Of a DNA stretch of 64,000 nucleotides, positions 26,025-34,586 are shown piece after piece. Within the stretch, counting starts at the first letter, position 1. Every line of letters begins with the position of its first letter. Location of the stretch: contig NZ_JBLXJC010000002.1 of assembly GCF_048269205.1 (NCBI RefSeq), positions 310,001 through 374,000 on the forward strand. The letters are read 5' to 3'. The DNA comes from Emcibacter sp048269205. Lineage in GTDB: Bacteria > Pseudomonadota > Alphaproteobacteria > Sphingomonadales > Emcibacteraceae. Below the pieces are notes generated by a model, which worked only from the letters and a program-made list of their open reading frames with translations, ran no database searches and was not told the origin of the DNA. Position numbers and translations under genes: made by a program.

Positions 26025-26400
26025 AGAGATAATCTCCCCCGGTTCCTACTCAACCATATGGGGAAGTTGTTAAGGCTTGTTAAATAATACATAAGACTTA
26101 ATCCATCTCGCAAAATTCACTATTCTTGCAACGAAAGGCCGAGAATAGAGCCACGGCTGCACGTTTGAATACCCTGCAAAGCCTGCCTTTGTTTCTGTCG
26201 GATTTCTTTACAGTTTTCCGCGCAATTATCAGGTTTTTTTACAGTTATTCATTCAGACATGCGTCCGAAATGCCTCTATCCATAAAATTATCTTTTATAT
26301 ATCAATAAGATAACATATTATCAACCATACCACCCGAAATGGCATAAAAATTGCTTATTAATCCATACTTAATTTGTTCAATAACACGGGTGATTTTAAT
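26025..26400. other. AT-rich intergenic region before the PEP-CTERM gene
   Basis: 376 bp that is visibly richer in A and T than its surroundings. It contains no frame with a ribosome-binding site. GGTGA, seven bases before ATG 26401, serves the PEP-CTERM gene. ATTGCTTATTAATCC-like stretches near 26350 could form its promoter, but no clear -35/-10 pair was found. Confidence 0.4.
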
Positions 26401-27027
26401 ATGTTAAAGAAGTTCTCTGCAGGCATCTTTGCCCTGATGCTGCTTGCCCTCCCTTCACTGGGGAATGCGGCTGCCGTCAATCTCAGTGACCCGGGCGATG
26501 GCCTATTCAATAGCACGGACTACACACTGGGCTGGGAGTTCACTGCCAATACCGACATCAGTGTAACGTCATTGGGACAATTTGACTTCGAAGGAGACGG
26601 CTTGTCCAATGATGCCGACATTGCCATCTGGGAGTCTAATGGAACCCTCGTGGCATCTACAACCATTGCTGCCGGAACCTCAGGGACCCTTATTGATTAT
26701 TTCCGCTATGTAGATATCAGCCCCGTCCTGCTATCAGCGGGCCAGAGCTATATCATCGCCAGTTATATCGCAAACGATCAAGCGCTGGACCTTGGTAACG
26801 GCGCCATTTTCACAGTTGATCCGGCCATCACTGTCCTGAATGATCGCTTTGACTTCGCGAACAGCCTGGTATTCCCGACCGAAATCAACAGCCTGGGCGC
26901 GTTTGACGGCTGGTTCGGTCCCAACTTCCAGTTTACGACCCAGCAAGTGTCCGAACCCGGCATGTTGGCCCTGCTCGGCCTGAGCCTGACAGGCTTCGCC
27001 GCCCTGCGCCGCCGCAAATCTGCCTGA
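26401..27027 (+). CDS. PEP-CTERM sorted exported protein
   Basis: 208 residues. A signal peptide (ends near GNAAA) is followed by a beta-rich domain resembling DUF4082-like sugar-binding modules (YTLGWEFTAN, VTSLGQFDFEGDG, DIAIWESNG). The C-terminal sorting tail is SEPGMLALLGLSLTGFAALRRRK in outline: PEP-like motif, hydrophobic helix, then arginines. Such tails are processed by exosortase, usually in exopolysaccharide-producing bacteria. No exosortase is in the window. The upstream in-frame TTG (26374) has no ribosome-binding site. Confidence 0.85.
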   Translation: MLKKFSAGIFALMLLALPSLGNAAAVNLSDPGDGLFNSTDYTLGWEFTANTDISVTSLGQFDFEGDGLSNDADIAIWESNGTLVASTTIAAGTSGTLIDYFRYVDISPVLLSAGQSYIIASYIANDQALDLGNGAIFTVDPAITVLNDRFDFANSLVFPTEINSLGAFDGWFGPNFQFTTQQVSEPGMLALLGLSLTGFAALRRRKSA

Positions 27028-27047
27028 AAAACCTCTTCATTCATACA

Positions 27048-27080
27048 AAAAGCCCCGCTGACATCAGCGGGGCTTTTCTT
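27048..27080. terminator. bidirectional intrinsic terminator between PEP-CTERM gene and ilvC
   Basis: GCCCCGCTGA (27052-27061) and TCAGCGGGGC (27064-27073) form a perfect 10-bp stem. It is flanked by AAAA on the left and TTTTCTTTT on the right, so it can stop transcription from both converging genes. Confidence 0.92.
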
Positions 27081-27099
27081 TTGAACCTATGAAAAAATT

Positions 27100-28119
27100 C
27101 TAGTTTTTGTCTTTATCCACCAGCTGGTTTTCCTTGAGCCAGGGCATCATCCCGCGCAGGCGATCGCCAACTTCCTCAATCGGATGTGCAGCACCTTTGG
27201 CGCGAGCGGCTTTCAGTTTGACCTGGCCGACTTTGTTATCGAGCATAAAGTCATTCACAAAACGACCTTCCTGAATGTCAGCCAGAACCCGCTTCATTTC
27301 CTTCTTGGTTTCTTCGGTAATGATACGTGGGCCGGTGACATAATCGCCATACTCTGCGGTGTTGGAGATGGAGTAACGCATGTTGGCGATACCGCCTTCA
27401 TACATCAGGTCCACAATCAGCTTCAGTTCGTGCAGACATTCGAAATAGGCCATTTCCGGGGCGTAACCGGCTTCGGTCAGAACTTCAAAACCACACTGCA
27501 CCAGCGCAGAAGCTCCGCCACAAAGCACAGCCTGTTCACCAAACAGATCAGTTTCACACTCTTCCTTGAAGGTGGTCTCGATCACACCGGCGCGACCGCC
27601 GCCGTTGGCAGAGGCATAGGACAGGCCAAGATCGAGGCTGTTGCCGGAAGCATCCTGGTAAACCGCAATCAAAGTCGGCACACCGCCGCCTTTCAGGTAT
27701 TCGGAACGCACCGTATGGCCAGGACCTTTCGGGGCGATCATAAAGACGTCCATGTCCGGACGCGGCTCGATCAGCTTGAAATGAATGTTCAGGCCATGCG
27801 CGAACAGCAGGGCAGAACCTTCCTTCATATTGTCTTTCAGGTCATCCTTGTACAGATCGGCCTGCAGCTCATCCGGCACAAGTACCATCACAACATCAGC
27901 CCATTTGGCAGCTTCGGCAGGTGTCATGCATTTAAAGCCCGCGCCTTCAGCCTTCTTGCGGGAGCCGGAGCCTTCCCGCAGACCGATAGCTATATTTTCA
28001 ACACCGCTGTCACGCAGGTTGGCAGCATGGGCATGGCCCTGGGAACCGTAACCGATAATGGCAACATTCTTTGTCTTGATCAGGTTCACATCTGCATCGC
28101 GATCATAATAGACGCGCAT
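27100..28119 (-). CDS. ilvC: ketol-acid reductoisomerase (class I)
   Basis: NADPH- and Mg-dependent step in valine, isoleucine and leucine synthesis. The N-terminal Rossmann motif is VAIIGYGSQGHAHA, with MIAPKGPGHTVR following. The knotted C-terminal domain has ETDLFGEQAVLCGG and ALVQCGFEVLTEAGY. 339 residues. It follows ilvN in the order ilvB-ilvN-ilvC, with an 83-bp gap that holds no clear terminator. Confidence 0.98.
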   Translation of the reverse strand: MRVYYDRDADVNLIKTKNVAIIGYGSQGHAHAANLRDSGVENIAIGLREGSGSRKKAEGAGFKCMTPAEAAKWADVVMVLVPDELQADLYKDDLKDNMKEGSALLFAHGLNIHFKLIEPRPDMDVFMIAPKGPGHTVRSEYLKGGGVPTLIAVYQDASGNSLDLGLSYASANGGGRAGVIETTFKEECETDLFGEQAVLCGGASALVQCGFEVLTEAGYAPEMAYFECLHELKLIVDLMYEGGIANMRYSISNTAEYGDYVTGPRIITEETKKEMKRVLADIQEGRFVNDFMLDNKVGQVKLKAARAKGAAHPIEEVGDRLRGMMPWLKENQLVDKDKN

Positions 28120-28202
28120 GGTAACTTCCTTTCTCGTCTTATAAACTGTTCACTCTTTCCAGAATTCTTTTTGGCTTTGAACTTCTTGCTTTTTGGCGAT
28201 CT

Positions 28203-28721
28203 TTATAGCGGTTCACGGCCGCGGGTCAATGCCGCAACGCCGGTCCTGACCACTTCCACCAACCCGAATTCGTCCATCAGTTCGATAAATGCCCTGATTT
28301 TTTCAGACTTGCCCGTGATTTCGAAAACAAAGCTGTCCCGGGTGCTGTCCACAATCCGTGCACGGAAAGCATCACCGACCCGCTGCGCCTCGTCCCGGTC
28401 CGCGCCTTCACAATGAACCTTGACCAGGGCCAGTTCGCGCTCCACGCTGGGACCGTCCAGGGTCAGGTCGCCCACCTTGTGGACGGGCACCAGACGCTCC
28501 AGCTGAGCCTTGATTTGCTCAATCACCATCGGTGTGCCGGCAGTGACCACCGTAATACGGGATTCATTACCTTCCAGATCCACCGGCGCCACGGTCAGAT
28601 GCTCGATGTTATAGCCACGGCCGGAAAAAAGTCCGATCACCCGGGCCAGAACACCGGCCTCGTTGTCAACGATGATGGAAATGGTGTGGCGTGCAACCGG
28701 TTCAATCGATTTTGCATTCAT
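28203..28721 (-). CDS. ilvN: acetolactate synthase small (regulatory) subunit
   Basis: Regulatory subunit giving valine sensitivity to IlvB. An N-terminal ACT domain (TISIIVDNEAGVLARVIGLFSGRGYNIEHL in outline) is followed by the C-terminal ALS_ss domain with REL.LVKVH and FEITGKSEKI. I start at ATG 28721, which has AGGA eight bases upstream and begins MNAKSIEP as is common. An ATG at 28742 in the same frame is possible. Confidence 0.95.
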   Translation of the reverse strand: MNAKSIEPVARHTISIIVDNEAGVLARVIGLFSGRGYNIEHLTVAPVDLEGNESRITVVTAGTPMVIEQIKAQLERLVPVHKVGDLTLDGPSVERELALVKVHCEGADRDEAQRVGDAFRARIVDSTRDSFVFEITGKSEKIRAFIELMDEFGLVEVVRTGVAALTRGREPL

Positions 28722-28753
28722 GATACTTGTCCTGTCTTTCATACTGCTTCTGC

Positions 28754-28773
28754 GGGCGGGATTTCATCCGCCC
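28754..28773. repeat. GC-rich hairpin in the ilvB-ilvN gap
   Basis: GGGCGG (28754-28759) and CCGCCC (28768-28773) enclose ATTTCAT with one flanking base. It sits at the ilvB stop, between the two subunit genes. It could tune the subunit ratio by mRNA stability. It resembles REP-type small palindromes, but I saw no second copy in the window. Confidence 0.4.
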
Positions 28774-30527
28774 TACACCAGTGCAGCACCCCCCTCAAAT
28801 TCGGAAAATTCCTCATCATCCGGCAGGATCATTTCATTATGGGCCGCCCCGGAAGGCACCATCGGGAAGCAATTGGCCAATTTGGCCACGCGGCAATCAA
28901 AGATAACCGGCTTGTCCGTTTCGAGCATTTCCAGAATTGCCGCATCAAGATCGGCAGGTTTGTCACAACGGATCCCGTGCGCACCATAGGCTTCCGCCAG
29001 CTTGACAAAGTCAGGAAGGCTTTCGGAATAGCTGTGACTGTAGCGTGAGCCGTGGTTCAGCTGCTGCCACTGGCGCACCATGCCCATATATTCATTGTTC
29101 AGGATAAACAGCTTGACCGGCAGGTCATACTGCATGGCCGTGGCCATTTCCTGAATATTCATCTGAATTGAGGCTTCACCGGCGATGTCGATCACCAGAT
29201 CGTCCGGATGCGCCATCTGAACGCCGATCGCAGCCGGGAAGCCATATCCCATGGTGCCCAGACCACCGGAAGTCATCCATTTGTGCGGCTCTTCAAATCC
29301 GAAATACTGGGCTGCCCACATCTGGTGCTGCCCCACTTCGGTGGTGATATAGGGCTTCTTGTCCTTTGTCAGCGCAAACAGACGCTCAAGAGCGTATTGC
29401 GGCATGATCACGTCATCGGATTTCTTGTATTTCAGGCTCTCCCGGGCGCGCCACTCGCCAATCGTGTCCCACCAGGACTTGAGGGCCTCCCCTTCGATTT
29501 CATGAACTCCGGCTTTCCAGACCTTGATCAGGCTTTCCAGAACATGGGCCGCATCACCGACAATAGGCACATCAACGCGAACAGTCTTGTTGATGGAAGA
29601 ACGATCAATATCGATATGGATCTTTTTTGATTTCGGCGAAAAGGCGTCCAGGCGACCGGTGACCCGGTCGTCGAAGCGCGCGCCGATACAAATCATCACA
29701 TCGCAATCATGCATGGCCATGTTGGCTTCATAGGTGCCGTGCATGCCCAGCATACCCAGAAACTGTTTGTCTGACGCCGGATAGGCCCCGAGCCCCATCA
29801 GGGTGGAGGTAATCGGCGCGCCGGTCATGCGCACGAATTCGCGCAGAAGCTGGCAGGCCGCCACTCCCGAATTGATCAGGCCGCCGCCGGTATAGAAAAT
29901 CGGCTTTTTGGCCGTGGCTATCATTTCCGCCGCGCGCTTGATCTCGTCCATGTCTCCCTTGAGACTGGGCTTGTAGCTGCGGTGTTCAATCTTGCCAGTA
30001 TGCAGATTGCTGCCCTTGTTGATCTGGACATCCTTGGGGATATCGACAACCACGGGACCAGGCCGGCCAGAGCTTGCCACATAAAATGCCTCGTGGATCA
30101 CACGGGACAGATCTTCAACATCCTTCACCAGATAGTTATGCTTTGTACAATGGCGGGTGATGCCAACCGTATCCGCCTCCTGAAAGGCATCTGAACCAAT
30201 CAGGTGAACCGGTACCTGTCCGGTCAGACAGACAACAGGAATGCTGTCCAGCATGGCATCGGCCAGGCCGGTCACCGCATTGGTGGCGCCGGGACCGGAC
30301 GTCACCAGAACAACACCGGGCTTGCCGGTGGAACGGGCATAGCCCTCTGCCGCATGAACGGCTGCCTGCTCATGGCGAACCAGAACGTGCTTGATGGCGT
30401 CCTGCTTGAAGATTTCGTCATAGATCGGTAGCACGGCGCCGCCTGGATATCCGAAAATCACGTCCACACCCAAATCCTGCAGGGATTTGAGAATGATTTC
30501 CGCGCCGCTGATCTTATCCGAAGACAT
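28773..30527 (-). CDS. ilvB: acetolactate synthase large (catalytic) subunit
   Basis: Thiamine-diphosphate enzyme making acetolactate or acetohydroxybutyrate. It has the N-terminal FGYPGGAVLPIYDE, RHEQAAVHAAEGYAR with the catalytic Glu, and VTSGPGATN. The central FAD-binding domain follows, and the C-terminal ThDP domain has TSGGLGTMGYGFPAAIG. The usual GD of the ThDP-Mg motif is GE here (IDIAGEASIQMNIQEM). 584 residues. A short terminator-like hairpin is present in its leader. Confidence 0.97.
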   Translation of the reverse strand: MSSDKISGAEIILKSLQDLGVDVIFGYPGGAVLPIYDEIFKQDAIKHVLVRHEQAAVHAAEGYARSTGKPGVVLVTSGPGATNAVTGLADAMLDSIPVVCLTGQVPVHLIGSDAFQEADTVGITRHCTKHNYLVKDVEDLSRVIHEAFYVASSGRPGPVVVDIPKDVQINKGSNLHTGKIEHRSYKPSLKGDMDEIKRAAEMIATAKKPIFYTGGGLINSGVAACQLLREFVRMTGAPITSTLMGLGAYPASDKQFLGMLGMHGTYEANMAMHDCDVMICIGARFDDRVTGRLDAFSPKSKKIHIDIDRSSINKTVRVDVPIVGDAAHVLESLIKVWKAGVHEIEGEALKSWWDTIGEWRARESLKYKKSDDVIMPQYALERLFALTKDKKPYITTEVGQHQMWAAQYFGFEEPHKWMTSGGLGTMGYGFPAAIGVQMAHPDDLVIDIAGEASIQMNIQEMATAMQYDLPVKLFILNNEYMGMVRQWQQLNHGSRYSHSYSESLPDFVKLAEAYGAHGIRCDKPADLDAAILEMLETDKPVIFDCRVAKLANCFPMVPSGAAHNEMILPDDEEFSEFEGGAALV

Positions 30528-30620
30528 AATCTACCTTTCCAATCTGTCCAACATACAAACTCGTCATTTTTTTCACATTCGGCTTTAATACATAAAATTT
30601 GGTTTTTAAAGCTATTTCGG

Positions 30621-30649
30621 GCGAAAAAGTCTCTTCAGAGACAAAAAAA
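30621..30649 (-). terminator. small terminator-like hairpin in the ilvB leader
   Basis: On the minus strand GTCTCT-GA-AGAGAC (30642-30629) is followed by TTTTT and preceded by TTTTTTT. It lies about 100 bases upstream of the ilvB ATG, so it would act as a leader attenuator rather than end a gene. The stem is short (five or six pairs). A leader frame passes through it, but is not clearly rich in Val, Leu or Ile codons. Confidence 0.4.
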
Positions 30650-30784
30650 CTCATATTTTTTCTCTGCAGGCAGCAGAAATCATCTTCTACCCGCCGAAGA
30701 AAAGGGACCATACCGACAGATTATTACATAGTCAAGCTTATTTTGTGAAATAAAAGTTCAATAAATACCATTAACTATATACTA

Positions 30785-31687
30785 TTATTTCATGTTTATG
30801 GCTTCCCAGTCCGCGCACTGGTTCCTGAACCAGGTCATTTGCCGCTTGGCGAATTGCCTTGTCTGGGTCTGGCTCTGTTCAATGGCTTGCTCACGGGTAA
30901 TTTCCTCCCGAAGATAGCGGATCAGCGGCGGCACACCGAGCGACTTCATCACCGGCAGTTCGGGATCATAGCCGCATTCCAGTAGTTCCCCAACCTCTTC
31001 AATGGCGCTGCCCTGCTCGATCATCTGGCGAAAGCGCAGGTCGCAGCGGGCATAAAGCTCCTGCCGGTCCCGCTCCAGCACATATTTACGTATATGAATA
31101 TCCTCCCGCCCCTCAAGTCCGCCGATACCCGGCTGCTTCTGCCAGTAACTGAGCGGCTGGCCTGTACTCAATACCACCTCAAGGCCGCGGGCAATACGCT
31201 GCCCGTCGGCAGGGGAGATTTTCCCGGCCCATTCGGGATCAAGTTCCTGCAGTTCCTGCCAGCAGGCTTCGGCCCCCTCTGCGGCCACGCGGGCCCTGAC
31301 CTGCTCGCGGATGGCGGGGTCAATCTCCGGCACCGGGGATAGCCCCTCGAGCAGAGACTTGAAATACAGGCCTGTTCCGCCCACGACAATCGGTGTCCCG
31401 CCCCGGGTCCAGATATCTTCCAGGACAGGCAGCGCCATCTTTCGCCAGCGTTCCGCCGAACAGGGATCATCGCCCCTGAGCACACCGTAAAGATGATGAG
31501 GGCATTTTTGCTCCTCGTCGATCGACGGGCGGGCCGTCAGGTCGCGAAGTTCGCAATAGACCTGCATGCTGTCCGCATTGACGATCTCGCCATTTTCCCC
31601 ATTTGCCCAGTCAAGCGCCAGCGAGGATTTGCCGCTGGCAGTGGCCCCGGCAAGCATAATAATATTTTTCCGACTTTCTTCCTGCAT
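30785..31687 (-). CDS. miaA: tRNA dimethylallyltransferase
   Basis: Adds dimethylallyl to A37 of tRNAs reading UNN codons. The P-loop is GATASGKSSLAL, then NADSMQVY, TARPS, HHLYG, VGGTGLYFKSLLEG and DGQRIARGLEV. The C-terminal block is RQFAKRQMTWFRNQ. 300 residues. The divergent serB starts 92 bases away. Placement beside serB and htrA is common in alphaproteobacteria. Confidence 0.96.
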   Translation of the reverse strand: MQEESRKNIIMLAGATASGKSSLALDWANGENGEIVNADSMQVYCELRDLTARPSIDEEQKCPHHLYGVLRGDDPCSAERWRKMALPVLEDIWTRGGTPIVVGGTGLYFKSLLEGLSPVPEIDPAIREQVRARVAAEGAEACWQELQELDPEWAGKISPADGQRIARGLEVVLSTGQPLSYWQKQPGIGGLEGREDIHIRKYVLERDRQELYARCDLRFRQMIEQGSAIEEVGELLECGYDPELPVMKSLGVPPLIRYLREEITREQAIEQSQTQTRQFAKRQMTWFRNQCADWEAINMK

Positions 31688-31779
31688 CCGTAATTTTCCA
31701 TAGCCTTCAGACAGTACATGGTGTACCGATAGGCCAAAGCCAACTTATGAACTTGTAACTTATTTACCGAACCTGTGCC

Positions 31780-32679
31780 ATGAAGAATATCCTGACCCTG
31801 ATCAGCAATCCCGAAGCTCCCTGCCTGACCGAAGCGCTGCTTGCCAAATATAAAGACGCCTTGTCCGATGTCGGTGCAATACATGAAGATGCTGTGTGGC
31901 TGAGCGAGGGGGAAGCTGCCGATATTTCCTTTGACGGAGACTTCGGGACCGTCCGGGAGGCGCTGGCGCCATTGCTGGACCAGGACCCGCTGGATTTTGC
32001 CTTGCAGCCGCTGAAACACCGGCGCAAGAAACTGCTGGTCGCGGACATGGACAGCACGATCATCCAGGTGGAATGCATCGACGAACTGGCCGATTTTGCC
32101 GGTCTCAAGGAAAAAGTCTCCGCCATTACCGAAGCCGCCATGCAGGGCGAACTCGATTTTGAGCAGGCGCTCAGGGAACGGGTCGCCCTCCTCAAAGGTC
32201 TGGAGACTTCGGTTTTGGAAACCGTCTTCAAAGAGCGGGTCAAACTGACCCCCGGCGCGGTCGAGATGGTGCAGACCATGAACCGGTCAGGCGCCAATAC
32301 AGTCCTGGTGTCCGGCGGCTTTACCTTTTTCACAGACCGGGTGGCTCAGCTTACCGGATTTCAGGTCAACCGGGGCAACATCCTGGGTGTGGACGGCAAT
32401 GCACTGTCCGGCAAGGTGGAAGACCCCATTGTCGACAGCAACACCAAACTCGACTCCCTGCATGAATTCCAGGAAATCGCCGGGCTGGAGATGAGCCAGA
32501 CCATCGCTGTTGGCGACGGCGCCAATGATATCCCCATGATTGATGCGGCGGGACTGGGCGTGGCCTATCATCCGAAACCGGCCGCCGCCAAGGCCGCTGA
32601 CGTGGTCATTCGGCACGGCGACCTCACTGCCCTGCTCTATATCCAGGGCTTTCAGAAAAGTGAGTTTTTCACGGCCTGA
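31780..32679 (+). CDS. serB: phosphoserine phosphatase
   Basis: HAD-family phosphatase, last step of serine synthesis. An N-terminal ACT-like region (1-80) is followed by the catalytic motif DMDST with nucleophile Asp89 and acid Asp91. Motif II is VSGGFTFF, and motif III is GDGANDIPMI. 299 residues. A strong terminator follows. Confidence 0.95.
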   Translation: MKNILTLISNPEAPCLTEALLAKYKDALSDVGAIHEDAVWLSEGEAADISFDGDFGTVREALAPLLDQDPLDFALQPLKHRRKKLLVADMDSTIIQVECIDELADFAGLKEKVSAITEAAMQGELDFEQALRERVALLKGLETSVLETVFKERVKLTPGAVEMVQTMNRSGANTVLVSGGFTFFTDRVAQLTGFQVNRGNILGVDGNALSGKVEDPIVDSNTKLDSLHEFQEIAGLEMSQTIAVGDGANDIPMIDAAGLGVAYHPKPAAAKAADVVIRHGDLTALLYIQGFQKSEFFTA

Positions 32680-32700
32680 GACAACGTGGATATGAAATGC

Positions 32701-32731
32701 AAAAAGGCCGGGAAATTCCCGGCCTTTTTTT
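32701..32731. terminator. bidirectional intrinsic terminator between serB and htrA
   Basis: AAAAAGGCCGGGAA, a three-base loop, and TTCCCGGCCTTTTTTT form a strong stem with A- and T-runs on both sides. It serves serB on the plus strand and htrA on the minus strand. Confidence 0.93.
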
Positions 32732-32748
32732 GTTTATGTGCCTGAGGA

Positions 32749-34218
32749 TTATTCTTCCTCGTCAAACTTCACCGGTACGTGGCTGTAGTCACCCCGGCGA
32801 TAGACTTTCAGAAGAACCGACTTGCGGCCTTTTTTCTTCAATTCCTCAATCCGTTTGATGGCCTGCTCCACTGTGGATACCTCTTCCTGGGTGATTTCCA
32901 CGATCACGTCGCCGCGACGCAGACCGCGTTCCTGGGCCGGACTGTAGCGTTCCACGCCGGAAATCAGCACCCCTTTGAAGTCCTCGTCCAGATCAAGCGC
33001 CTCACGGGTCTTTTCACTGAGGTCCTCAAGCGTCAGGCCGATCACCTTTTCCGATGGTGTGTCAGCTTCATCCTGATCAACGGTTGCAGGAACGACTTCT
33101 TCCTTGTCTTCCTCAAGTTCGGCAATGGTGATCTTCAGGTTTTTCCTGTCACCCTTGCGCAGGATAACCACCTTGACGCTCTTGCCGATTTTGGTGTTGG
33201 CCACGATACGGGGAAGTTCACGCATTTCGGAAACTTCCTGGCCGTCGAATTCGATAATGATATCACCGGACTCCACACCGCCCTTGTCGGCCGGGCTGCC
33301 TTTGTTGACACTGGAAACAAGTGCGCCATATTCACGGTCCATGCCCAGGCTTTCGGCAATGTCTTTTGTCACAGCCTGAATGCTGACCCCAAGCCAGCCG
33401 CGCCTTGTGTGACCATATTCGATAAGCTGGTCGATCACATGCTTGGCCTGGTTGCTGGGCACGGCGAAACCGATCCCGATATTACCGCCGGAGGGGCTGT
33501 AAATGGCCGTGTTGATCCCGATGACTTCCCCGTCCATATTGAACATGGGGCCGCCGGAATTCCCCCGGTTGATGGAGGCATCAGTCTGGATATAATCGTC
33601 ATAGGGCCCGCTGTTGATGTCACGGTTGCGGGCGGAGATAATGCCGGCCGTCACAGAACCACCGAGACCATAGGGGTTGCCGATGGCCAGAATCCAGTCG
33701 CCAACACGGGACTTGCCGTCGTCACCAAACTTGACAAAAGTCAGTGGCTTGTCGGCCTTGATACGCAATACCGCCACATCGACCTTGCTGTCCTTGCCGA
33801 TGATTTCGGCGTCATATTCGGTTCCGTCATGCATGCGCACGGAAACCTCGTCTGCCTTGTCAATCACGTGGTTGTTGGTGATCACAATGCCATCGGCGGA
33901 AATAATAAACCCGGAACCGAGAGACATACGCTGGCGGGTACGGGGGCGACGGTCATCGTCTTCGCCTTCATTGTTACGGTCTTCAAACCGTTTGAAGAAT
34001 TCTTCGAACGGAGATCCCGGTGGAAACTGTGGAAATCCGTCATTCCGGTCAACCCGGACATTCTGTTTTGTATAAATATTTACTACCGACGGCAGAAGCT
34101 TGTCCGAAAGATCGGCAAAGCTTTCCGGCGCTGCTTTCGCAAACACGGTTGCGGGAATTGCCACGACACATATCGCGACAATCAGGATACTATTGAGATA
34201 TTTTTTCACGTTCGTCAT
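32749..34218 (-). CDS. DegP/HtrA-type periplasmic serine protease
   Basis: Envelope quality-control protease and chaperone. The signal peptide ends near VFAKA. The trypsin-like domain has His117 (TNNHVID), Asp147 (SKVDVAVL) and Ser221 (NRGNSGGP). Two PDZ domains follow at about 265-360 and 395-480. An acidic linker containing DQDEAD lies between them. 489 residues, standard for Do-type proteases. Last gene of the hflK-hflC-DUF2065-htrA block; a 174-bp gap separates it from the DUF2065 gene. Confidence 0.95.
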   Translation of the reverse strand: MTNVKKYLNSILIVAICVVAIPATVFAKAAPESFADLSDKLLPSVVNIYTKQNVRVDRNDGFPQFPPGSPFEEFFKRFEDRNNEGEDDDRRPRTRQRMSLGSGFIISADGIVITNNHVIDKADEVSVRMHDGTEYDAEIIGKDSKVDVAVLRIKADKPLTFVKFGDDGKSRVGDWILAIGNPYGLGGSVTAGIISARNRDINSGPYDDYIQTDASINRGNSGGPMFNMDGEVIGINTAIYSPSGGNIGIGFAVPSNQAKHVIDQLIEYGHTRRGWLGVSIQAVTKDIAESLGMDREYGALVSSVNKGSPADKGGVESGDIIIEFDGQEVSEMRELPRIVANTKIGKSVKVVILRKGDRKNLKITIAELEEDKEEVVPATVDQDEADTPSEKVIGLTLEDLSEKTREALDLDEDFKGVLISGVERYSPAQERGLRRGDVIVEITQEEVSTVEQAIKRIEELKKKGRKSVLLKVYRRGDYSHVPVKFDEEE

Positions 34219-34392
34219 ACCAATTCCTGAGATCTTCTAAACTTATTATACGCACCATCCGGCCAAAACCGCCGAACCAAACGCTGTTCTTGTTCCCTGC
34301 CACGGTCACCTGTTTTCCCAGGTTTCATTGTACGTTATCACAAATCTGGGCGCAAAATAGGCACACACAAGTTTCTTGATCGTATTTTTACA

Positions 34393-34584
34393 CTATTTCA
34401 TCGCATAAATTACAATCACACCGAGGATAACCGCCACAAGTCCGGTTATCCTCAGTGTCATTTCTGGAAGGGAAATCGCCCGCAGCATCATTTTGCGCAT
34501 TTGTTCCGGGAAAAGGGCATAAACCACACCTTCTATCACCAGAACAGAGGCAAGAGCCAGCACCAGTGTTTCAAACAGGCTTAT
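34393..34584 (-). CDS. DUF2065 small membrane protein (YjeT-like)
   Basis: 63 residues with two hydrophobic helices around EGVVYALFPEQMRKM, the family signature; the second helix ends in VIVIYAMK. DUF2065 genes commonly follow hflC, as here. The reading frame has no ATG, and the family's N-terminus (SLFETLVLAL) begins exactly at an ATA codon (34584-34582). AAGGAAGGG stands upstream and the hflC stop TAG is just before it. The only usual alternative, GTG 34563, would cut into the first helix. Confidence 0.8.
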   Translation of the reverse strand: MSLFETLVLALASVLVIEGVVYALFPEQMRKMMLRAISLPEMTLRITGLVAVILGVIVIYAMK

Positions 34585-34586
34585 GG

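Noticed and set aside
26126..26308. 60-codon frame in the gap before the PEP-CTERM gene
   Set aside because: No ribosome-binding site, atypical composition, and AT-rich surroundings.
30514..30711. Leader frame overlapping the ilvB start as an ilv leader peptide
   Set aside because: Does not stop before ilvB and is not enriched in Ile, Val or Leu codons.
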